Shown: one piece after another, positions 1 through 4,625 of the stretch
How the letters are laid out: each line of letters opens with the position of its first letter
Position numbering within the stretch: position 1 is the first letter of the stretch
The notes under the pieces: model-generated
Databases searched by the model: none
Told to the model about the DNA's origin: nothing
The model's input: the letters and a program-made list of their open reading frames with translations, nothing else
Assembly: GCA_012516295.1 (NCBI GenBank)
Contig: JAAYWU010000310.1
Span: 1-5,921 of the forward strand
DNA: 5,921 nt
From: Clostridiales bacterium
Lineage (GTDB): Bacteria > Bacillota > Clostridia > Oscillospirales > Acutalibacteraceae
Direction: 5' to 3'
Translations under genes and position numbers: made by a program

Positions 1-59
1 GGGTGAATATCAAAACCCGCCTCGGCGGGACGGAACTGCGCGGCTAAGGAGGACTTTTT
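1..59 (+). other. 5' leader of the ECF S-component gene, with GC-rich hairpin
   Basis: The bases before the first gene contain a perfect inverted repeat, CCCGCC/GGCGGG at 16-29. It would fold as a 5-bp stem with a CUCG tetraloop. No T-run follows, so it is not a rho-independent terminator. A weaker alternative pairing, GGGT (1-4) with ACCC (15-18), would compete with this hairpin. A strong Shine-Dalgarno sequence AAGGAGG (46-52) sits 7 nt before the ATG. S-component genes are often controlled by riboswitches, and this could be the 3' end of one. I could not match it to the conserved cores of the FMN, TPP, THF, cobalamin or preQ1 classes, and the window starts too late to judge. Confidence 0.4.
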
Positions 60-632
60 ATGAATGTAATAAAAAATAAAAAAACGACAGTAAGTATTGC
101 CTTAACCGGGCTGATGGGCGCTTTGGTGCTGGTCGGGACCTATATGAATATCCCCATTCCTGTTTTGGGCGATAGAACGATGCTCAGTTTGGGAAATGTG
201 TTCTGTATCCTGTCCGGCCTTGTGCTCGGGCCGCTTTACGGGGGCCTTGCCGCGGGAGTCGGTTCGTTCATTTTTGACATAACCGGAGGCTGGGCTGCCA
301 GCGCGCCTTTCACACTCGTCTTTAAATTTATCATGGCGTTTGTATGCGGAACCATCGCAAGAGGCGGGGAGCAGACGAAGAAAAAGCTTTCCCGGCTGAT
401 TATAGCCGCTGTTTCCGGTTCCCTTTCCTATAGTATATTGTATCTGACCAAATCCTATATTGAAGCGGTCCTTTTGGGAAATTCCGCACAGGCGATTCAG
501 ATGCTCTTAATAACGAAGGGCTGCGCAAGCCTGACCAATGCCATTATCGCGGACTGCGTGTCGATTCCCTTATTCCTTGCCATCTCCAAGGCGCTGTCTG
601 ATTATAAAATTACCGGCCGCCTGCGGCAATAA
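60..632 (+). CDS. ECF transporter S component (substrate-binding membrane subunit), substrate unknown
   Basis: This 190-residue, very hydrophobic protein has about six predicted membrane helices (roughly residues 11-30, 43-58, 60-76, 83-100, 112-131 and 157-177), the usual size and topology of ECF S components. The stretch LGPLYGGLAAGVGSFIFDI (56-74), followed by a Gly-Trp loop and APFTLVFKF (82-90), is the conserved core of the ECF_trnsprt/ECF-ribofla_trS type families (HmpT-like group). Such proteins bind a vitamin or cofactor precursor in the membrane and dock on a shared energizing module (EcfA, EcfA', EcfT). Helix 1 has small residues spaced as in the EcfT contact helix (A14, G17, G20, A21). 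No ATPase or EcfT gene lies in the window, so it probably uses a group II module encoded elsewhere. The start is supported by AAGGAGG at 46-52. No clear terminator follows, so some readthrough into the next gene is possible. The family call is solid; the substrate is not determined. Confidence 0.85.
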   Translation: MNVIKNKKTTVSIALTGLMGALVLVGTYMNIPIPVLGDRTMLSLGNVFCILSGLVLGPLYGGLAAGVGSFIFDITGGWAASAPFTLVFKFIMAFVCGTIARGGEQTKKKLSRLIIAAVSGSLSYSILYLTKSYIEAVLLGNSAQAIQMLLITKGCASLTNAIIADCVSIPLFLAISKALSDYKITGRLRQ

Positions 633-643
633 TTCCCCAAATA

Positions 644-672
644 TTGTTATCTTTCATCTGCCATGCTATAAT
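644..672 (+). promoter_or_regulatory. Sigma-A-type promoter with extended -10, upstream of the flippase gene
   Basis: A -35 box TTGTTA (644-649, 4 of 6 consensus bases) lies 17 bp before a perfect -10 box TATAAT (667-672). TG at 664-665 adds an extended -10 motif. The transcript should begin near 679-680. That leaves only about 4 nt before the ATG at 684 but about 40 nt before the ATG at 720, so the promoter argues for the downstream start. It also makes the flippase gene an independent transcription unit from the ECF gene. Confidence 0.75.
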
Positions 673-706
673 ATACCCTATGCATGTTTGTACAGATTAA
701 GGTATT

Positions 707-711
707 AGGAG
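707..711 (+). promoter_or_regulatory. Ribosome binding site that sets the flippase start
   Basis: AGGAG lies 8 nt upstream of the ATG at 720, which is a normal spacing. The competing ATG at 684 has no purine-rich Shine-Dalgarno sequence before it and would sit almost at the predicted 5' end of the mRNA. Confidence 0.75.
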
Positions 712-719
712 TATCGTTG

Positions 720-2033
720 ATGAAAGATAAAAAAGAACCGAAAATCAGAAGTTCGATCGTGCGTGACGCGCTCAGCACCTTCGGAACGACCCTGTTCGGC
801 GCGGTTATGGGCTTTATTTCCTCGCTTGTTATCACCGGAATTCTGGATCCGGCTTCCAAAGGGTATATTACCCAATTGCAGTATGTAGGCACGCTTCTGG
901 TCACGTTCCTGTCCATGAGCGTCAGTTCGGCGGTTATTTATTACACCTCGCGTTACGGGTTGAAAAATGTAAAAAAGGCGCTCACGACCATATGTATCTG
1001 GATTATTGTGTTGATTGCCGTTGTGGGCTTTGTCAGCGTATTCGTCCTTCGGGACAGTTACTTTGCCGATACTCCGTTCCTTTATAGTGTGCTGGCCGTT
1101 GTTTACGGTGTCTTTTCCTTTTTATCCACGATTTACACCTGTGTTCTGCGTGGGGAAAATAAATTCAGCGCGTATAATATCATTACGCTGATCCAACGGG
1201 TTCTGACGACGGTTTTTGCGTTCAGCGTATTCTTCTGGAAAACGCCGATGGTGATTATCCTTTCCAGCATCCTGATTATGGTTGCGATGATTTTTATGTG
1301 CATTTTTGCACTGCGCCGCGGCCCGGAGCAAGAGATTCCGGAGGAAAACGACATTGCTGTCGGCGCAGGGGCGATTGTAAAATACAGCCTGAAATCCCAT
1401 GTTTCCAATATTTTGACTTACTTAAATACTTACGCCGCAAATTTTATTGTAAAGGGGTATTATAAAGTCGCTGCGCTCGGCGTTTATTCCTTTGCGTCCA
1501 CTTTGATGGAGCAGGTCTGGCTCTTGCCGAATGCCGTCAGCATGGTCATCATGTCGCGGATCGCCGGCATGAAGGCGCAGGAGGATAAGGTGAAACTGAC
1601 CCTGATGTCCTGCAAAATCGTAGCCTATATCACTTTTGTATGCGCGTTTTTGCTGACGGTGGTGGCGCAGGTTTTCGTACCGATTTTATTTCCCAAATAT
1701 GTGGAGGCCGTTCCTGCGCTGCGGATTCTGATTGTCGGTTCCATCTTCATTACCTATGCGAAGGTACTTGCCAATTCCATCGCAGCCTATGGAAAGCCGG
1801 AACTGAACATCATTGCCACCGCCATTGGCGTGGCTTTTAACATTGTCCTCAGCTTTCTGCTGATTCCCGGTTTGGGGATCAATGGCGCGGCATTGTCGAC
1901 CTCTGTTTCCCTGACAGCACAGGGGATAACCTCTATTGTTATCTTCTGTCGTTTTACACAAACGTCGTTTTACAAGCTGCTTTTCCCCAGCAAGGAAGAA
2001 ATTGCAATCGTAAAGCGAGTGATGAAAAGATAA
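720..2033 (+). CDS. MATE/polysaccharide-biosynthesis (Wzx-like) flippase family membrane protein
   Basis: From the preferred ATG at 720 this is a 437-residue integral membrane protein with about 12 hydrophobic helices. The reading frame extends 12 codons upstream to an ATG at 684, but the promoter and ribosome binding site favour 720. The N-terminal part (FGTTLFGAVMGFISSLVITG, 21-40, then a TQLQYVGTLL segment) resembles the first repeat of polysaccharide-synthesis/oligosaccharide flippase proteins. The C-terminal part has the hallmark GKPELNIIATAIG (358-370), LIPGLGINGAALSTSVS (381-397) pattern of MOP superfamily flippases. Family members move lipid-linked sugars, peptidoglycan precursors or small molecules across the cytoplasmic membrane. 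A charged cytosolic loop (about 199-215, RRGPEQEIPEEN) separates the two halves. No glycosyltransferase or other polysaccharide gene is adjacent, so the substrate is open. It is a complete gene and ends in a strong terminator at 2118-2153. A drug-exporting MATE is less likely than a Wzx-like protein but not excluded. Confidence 0.82.
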   Translation: MKDKKEPKIRSSIVRDALSTFGTTLFGAVMGFISSLVITGILDPASKGYITQLQYVGTLLVTFLSMSVSSAVIYYTSRYGLKNVKKALTTICIWIIVLIAVVGFVSVFVLRDSYFADTPFLYSVLAVVYGVFSFLSTIYTCVLRGENKFSAYNIITLIQRVLTTVFAFSVFFWKTPMVIILSSILIMVAMIFMCIFALRRGPEQEIPEENDIAVGAGAIVKYSLKSHVSNILTYLNTYAANFIVKGYYKVAALGVYSFASTLMEQVWLLPNAVSMVIMSRIAGMKAQEDKVKLTLMSCKIVAYITFVCAFLLTVVAQVFVPILFPKYVEAVPALRILIVGSIFITYAKVLANSIAAYGKPELNIIATAIGVAFNIVLSFLLIPGLGINGAALSTSVSLTAQGITSIVIFCRFTQTSFYKLLFPSKEEIAIVKRVMKR

Positions 2034-2050
2034 ATACAAATTGTATTTAT
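2030..2050. repeat. AT-rich perfect inverted repeat overlapping the flippase stop codon
   Basis: Ten-base arms ATAAATACAA (2030-2039) and TTGTATTTAT (2041-2050) are perfect reverse complements around one base, and the left arm includes the TAA stop. In RNA this gives about an 8-bp AU stem with a 5-nt loop, followed by only TTTCG. It could be a weak terminator, an mRNA 3'-end stabilizer or a protein-binding palindrome. The separate 8-bp palindrome TTTCGAAA follows at 2051-2058. Confidence 0.55.
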
Positions 2051-2117
2051 TTTCGAAACATTACAAAGAGTACTTATAATTAAATTACGTATAGTATAAT
2101 TTGAGCTGTAATATACA

Positions 2118-2153
2118 AAACCGCTCCGCATCTCGCGGGGCGGTTTCTCTTTT
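2118..2153 (+). terminator. Rho-independent terminator after the flippase gene
   Basis: Arms 2118-2129 (AAACCGCTCCGC) and 2135-2146 (GCGGGGCGGTTT) form a 12-bp GC-rich stem with one G-U pair and a 5-nt loop, ATCTC. The stem ends in TTT and is followed by CTCTTTT. It lies about 85 nt past the flippase stop. The A-run on the left side means it could also work, more weakly, on the minus strand. Confidence 0.85.
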
Positions 2154-2206
2154 CGGCATTTAAGCCGGAATAAAATGCAAACAGCGGAGCAGGTAAACAG
2201 AATAGT

Positions 2207-2239
2207 AAAAAAGGGCGTCCCGCACATACGGGGACGCCC
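2207..2239 (-). terminator. Minus-strand rho-independent terminator with no visible gene
   Basis: Arms GGGCGTCCC (2213-2221) and GGGACGCCC (2231-2239) form a perfect 9-bp GC-rich stem with a 9-nt loop. On the minus strand the stem is followed directly by six T (A-run 2207-2212 on the + strand), the classic intrinsic terminator layout. On the + strand it is followed by GATTACATTT, so it is not a good forward terminator. No minus-strand gene is visible that it would serve. Confidence 0.75.
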
Positions 2240-2289
2240 GATTACATTTCGTATTTGACGGTATGGAAAAATAAGGAATGATTTTTTTC

Positions 2290-2318
2290 TTGACTTTTCA
2301 CTTTGATCGGATTAAAAT
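2290..2318 (+). promoter_or_regulatory. Promoter of the marR-ABC-ABC operon
   Basis: A -35 box TTGACT (2290-2295, 5 of 6) and a -10 box TAAAAT (2313-2318, 5 of 6) are separated by exactly 17 bp. Transcription should start near 2325, inside the first operator palindrome, so a bound repressor would block RNA polymerase. This promoter lies inside the upstream reading-frame extension of the MarR gene (from an ATG at 2278), which rules that longer start out. Confidence 0.85.
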
Positions 2319-2319
2319 G

Positions 2320-2333
2320 ATTAACCGGTTAAT
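2320..2333. promoter_or_regulatory. Operator 1: perfect 14-bp palindrome ATTAACCGGTTAAT
   Basis: A perfect palindrome one base past the -10 box, covering the predicted transcription start. This is the expected place and symmetry for a MarR-family dimer site acting in autoregulation. The core TTAACCGGTTAA (2321-2332) fits TTAACYRGTTAA, the box known for the streptococcal zinc repressor AdcR, also a MarR-family protein. That binding here is by the adjacent MarR protein is inferred. Confidence 0.75.
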
Positions 2334-2335
2334 TT

Positions 2336-2347
2336 TTAACCGATTAA
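2336..2347. promoter_or_regulatory. Operator 2: imperfect palindrome TTAACCGATTAA
   Basis: This differs from the core of operator 1 at one base (A for G at 2343), breaking one symmetric pair. Its centre is 15 bp from the centre of operator 1. The outer halves of the two sites also form an 11-base inverted repeat (2320-2330 with 2338-2348, one mismatch), so the leader mRNA could fold into a hairpin just before the Shine-Dalgarno sequence. It is probably a second, weaker repressor site. Confidence 0.6.
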
Positions 2348-2354
2348 TTGATAT

Positions 2355-2362
2355 AAGGGGGA
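2355..2362 (+). promoter_or_regulatory. Ribosome binding site that sets the marR start
   Basis: AAGGGGGA lies 5 nt before the ATG at 2368. Together with the promoter at 2290-2318 it selects this ATG over the in-frame ATG codons at 2278 and 2317, both at or upstream of the predicted transcription start. Confidence 0.75.
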
Positions 2363-2367
2363 TTTTC

Positions 2368-2898
2368 ATGAATGAAGATATACGCTATATCGTCGGTCTG
2401 TTGGGACAGATCCATATCCTTCACCGAATATACGTTCAACGCGTGCTTTCGGCGACGGATATTTATTTTGGGCAATTCCCGATTTTAGCATATGTGGAAA
2501 AGCACGAAAAATGCACGCAGCGAGAGCTTGCGGATACGCTTCAGGTTTCCCCGCCTTCCATAGCGACTTCCGTTAAGCGTATGCAGAAAACCGGATTGCT
2601 GGAAAAAGAAAACGATGAGAATGATTTGCGGCGCACCCGTATTTCGATTACCGAAAAGGGAAGAGCTCAGATGAATCAATGCCGACGGGCGTTTGATAGG
2701 ATTGATTTGCAGATGTTCGAAGGGTTTTCGGAAGAGGAGATCGATTTGTTTAAAGAATATCTGAGCCGTGTGATAGCAAACTTGACAACGGATGAATTCC
2801 GTGGTAAAACGATGTTCTCTCTTATTGAAATGATGACAAATGAAAAACATGCAAATGAAAAACATGCGAAATTGCGGGGAAAGGAAGGATCCATTTGA
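2368..2898 (+). CDS. MarR-family transcriptional regulator, probable repressor of the ABC exporter operon
   Basis: From the ATG at 2368 the product is 176 residues, slightly longer than a typical MarR protein (about 140-160). The winged helix-turn-helix spans about residues 49-96: CTQRELADTLQVS leads into the recognition helix PPSIATSVKRMQKTG (62-76), and the wing carries the family-typical DENDLRRTRISIT (83-95, D-x-R pattern). Flanking helices (about 5-30 and 100-140) should form the dimer interface. MarR proteins usually repress their own operon and are released by a ligand. Two palindromes at the transcription start fit that role. The C-terminal tail carries a tandem NEKHA duplication (158-167) and is basic. 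The stop overlaps the TTG start of the first ABC gene (TTGA), so the two are co-translated. The ligand is unknown. The helix after the wing lacks the histidines that bind zinc in AdcR, so a zinc sensor is not supported. Confidence 0.88.
   Translation: MNEDIRYIVGLLGQIHILHRIYVQRVLSATDIYFGQFPILAYVEKHEKCTQRELADTLQVSPPSIATSVKRMQKTGLLEKENDENDLRRTRISITEKGRAQMNQCRRAFDRIDLQMFEGFSEEEIDLFKEYLSRVIANLTTDEFRGKTMFSLIEMMTNEKHANEKHAKLRGKEGSI
2837..2866 (+). repeat. Tandem 15-bp direct repeat in the 3' end of marR
   Basis: CAAATGAAAAACATG occurs twice without a gap (2837-2851 and 2852-2866). Because 15 is a multiple of three it keeps the frame and duplicates the peptide NEKHA in the regulator's C-terminal tail. 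It looks like a slippage duplication in a weakly constrained tail. Confidence 0.85.
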
Positions 2899-4625
2899 TA
2901 AGAAGGCTTGCACCTTTTGTACGTAAATACTGGTGGGCTGCGCTCCTTGCGCCGGCAACCATTATTTGCGAGGTATTAATTGAAATTCGAATCCCGGTGT
3001 TAATGGCCGAGATTGTGGATAAAGGAATTCCAAGCAGGGATATCTCCTATGTGACGCGGACCGGCGGAATCATGGTTATCATGGCGCTGCTCTCCCTTTT
3101 CATGGGAACTGTTTCCGCGCGCTTTTCTTCGGTAGCCAGTATGGGCTTTGGCAGCGAGATACGCGCCGGTGTATTTGAAAAAGTACAGGAATTCTCCTTT
3201 TCGAATGTTGATAAATTCAGCACGGCGTCGCTGGTTACCCGGCTGACGACGGACGTCAGCAATGTTCAGATGGCGTTTATGATGCTGATTCGTATTGCGG
3301 TGCGCGCTCCGATTATGCTGGTGGGTGCTACCGTTATGGCGTATTATATCAACTCCAGGCTGGTAACCATTTTTTTGGTGGCGATTCCCGTACTGGCATT
3401 CATGCTGTTTGCCATCGGAATTACCACATTCCCGAAGTTTCAGGCGATGCTAAGAAAATACGACGCGATGAACGCTTCGGTGCAGGAAAACCTGATATCC
3501 ATCCGTGTGGTAAAGGCGTTTGTGCGTTCCATGCATGAAAAGATGAAATTCAAAAATGCGAACGACGGGCTGATGACCGCCTCCATTAAAGCGGAGCGTA
3601 TTCTTCAATTAAATATGCCTGTCATGCAGCTGACCATGTACGCCTGCATTGTGTCCATCATGTGGTTCGGTGGCAACATGGTGATCGTTGGCGGCATGAA
3701 GACCGGCGAGCTGATCGGTTTTGTCAGTTATGTTACGCAGATTCTCATTCAATTGATGCTTCTTTCCATGGTCTTTATTCAGATGATTATCTCCAGGGCT
3801 TCCGCAAGCCGTATTGTGGAAGTGCTGAATGAAAAAATTGATATAACGGATGACGAAGCGGAGAAAGAGCTTAAGGTTCGGGACGGTTCCATTCGGTTCG
3901 AGGATGTTTCGTTCCGCTACAACCGCAGCGCGCAGGACAATATCCTCAAGCATATTAATCTGGACATCAAATCGGGGGAAACCATTGGAATTATCGGCTC
4001 AACGGGTAGTGCGAAAAGCACGCTTGTCCAGCTGATCCCGCGTTTATACGATGCGACCGAAGGCCGGGTCCTTGTCGGCGGCAGGGATGTTCGGGACTAT
4101 AAAATCAGGGAGCTTCGCGACGCGGTGAGCATGGTGCTGCAAAAGAATGTGCTGTTTTCCGGAACGATCAAAGAAAACCTGAAGTGGGGAAATGAAAACG
4201 CGACGGACGAACAGATTGTAGAGGCCTGTAAAGCGGCACAGGCGCACGACTTCATTATGAGCTTCCCGGACGGGTACGAAACCGACCTGGGCCAGGGCGG
4301 CGTCAATGTGTCCGGCGGGCAGAAGCAGCGCCTTTGCATTGCGCGCGCGCTGCTGAAGAACCCGAAAATTCTGATTCTGGACGACAGCACCAGCGCGGTG
4401 GATACCGCAACGGACGCGAAAATCCGCGAGGCCTTTCGGGAAAAGCGCCGGGATATTACCACTATTATCATTGCACAGCGCATTACCTCGGTCTGTGATT
4501 CCGACCGGATTATCGTAATGAACGAAGGAGAAATCAGCGCGGTCGGAACCCATGAGAAATTGCTGCAGACCAGCGAAATTTACCGCGAGGTATATGAATC
4601 CCAACAGAAAGGAGTTGCTGACTGA
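2895..4625 (+). CDS. ABC exporter half-transporter with degenerate NBD (TMD-NBD), heterodimer subunit 1
   Basis: This 576-residue type IV ABC exporter half has a six-helix transmembrane domain (about 12-300) and an ATPase domain (about 332-570). It starts at TTG 2895, overlapping the marR stop by 4 nt, with AAGGAAGG (2881-2888) upstream. The next in-frame Met (residue 37) would remove helix 1. NBD motifs: aromatic A-loop in FRYN (340-343), Walker A GSTGSAKST (368-376), Q-loop in MVLQKNVLFSGT, signature VSGGQ (472-476), Walker B ILILDD (492-497), D-loop STSAVD. Three key positions are altered: Ala373 for the third Walker A Gly, Asp497 for the catalytic Glu, and Gln528 (IAQR) for the switch His. 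Heterodimeric exporters such as TM287/288 and BmrCD carry one such degenerate ATP site. The frame is intact and the gene is followed 1 nt overlapped by its partner, so this is a working subunit rather than decay. The likely role is export of drugs or other toxic amphipathic compounds across the cytoplasmic membrane. Confidence 0.9.
   Translation: MIRRLAPFVRKYWWAALLAPATIICEVLIEIRIPVLMAEIVDKGIPSRDISYVTRTGGIMVIMALLSLFMGTVSARFSSVASMGFGSEIRAGVFEKVQEFSFSNVDKFSTASLVTRLTTDVSNVQMAFMMLIRIAVRAPIMLVGATVMAYYINSRLVTIFLVAIPVLAFMLFAIGITTFPKFQAMLRKYDAMNASVQENLISIRVVKAFVRSMHEKMKFKNANDGLMTASIKAERILQLNMPVMQLTMYACIVSIMWFGGNMVIVGGMKTGELIGFVSYVTQILIQLMLLSMVFIQMIISRASASRIVEVLNEKIDITDDEAEKELKVRDGSIRFEDVSFRYNRSAQDNILKHINLDIKSGETIGIIGSTGSAKSTLVQLIPRLYDATEGRVLVGGRDVRDYKIRELRDAVSMVLQKNVLFSGTIKENLKWGNENATDEQIVEACKAAQAHDFIMSFPDGYETDLGQGGVNVSGGQKQRLCIARALLKNPKILILDDSTSAVDTATDAKIREAFREKRRDITTIIIAQRITSVCDSDRIIVMNEGEISAVGTHEKLLQTSEIYREVYESQQKGVAD

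Larger units (their letters stand above)
2034..2289. other. Intergenic region between the flippase gene and the MarR promoter
   Basis: I see no credible coding sequence here on either strand. It holds the AT-rich palindrome, two TATAAT-like hexamers (2075-2080 and 2095-2100) without good -35 partners, the forward terminator (2118-2153), a small CGGC/GCCG hairpin (2154-2167) and the minus-strand terminator (2207-2239). The stretch 2168-2206 and the bases 2240-2289 show nothing I can name beyond AT-rich sequence. Confidence 0.6.

Noticed and set aside
616..627. GCCGC/GCGGC hairpin at the end of the ECF gene as a terminator
   Set aside because: The stem is only 4-5 bp with a tiny loop, lies inside the coding sequence and is not followed by a T-run.
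2255..2284. Second promoter with -35 TTGACG (2255-2260) ahead of marR
   Set aside because: No acceptable -10 sequence occurs 16-18 bp downstream (ATGATT/TGATTT). The promoter at 2290-2318 is far better.
2278..2367. 30-codon N-terminal extension of the MarR protein
   Set aside because: This stretch holds the promoter and operator, so it cannot all be in the mRNA. ATG 2368 has its own Shine-Dalgarno sequence and matches the expected MarR N-terminus.
2485..2958. 157-codon minus-strand open frame over marR, which might have explained the minus-strand terminator
   Set aside because: It is antisense to the winged-helix region and has no recognisable domain. Its stop is about 250 bp from the terminator and no good minus-strand promoter was seen.
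3996..4022. Walker A Gly-to-Ala change as a sign that subunit 1 is a pseudogene
   Set aside because: The frame is intact over 576 residues, all other motifs are present, and degenerate NBDs are normal in heterodimeric exporters.
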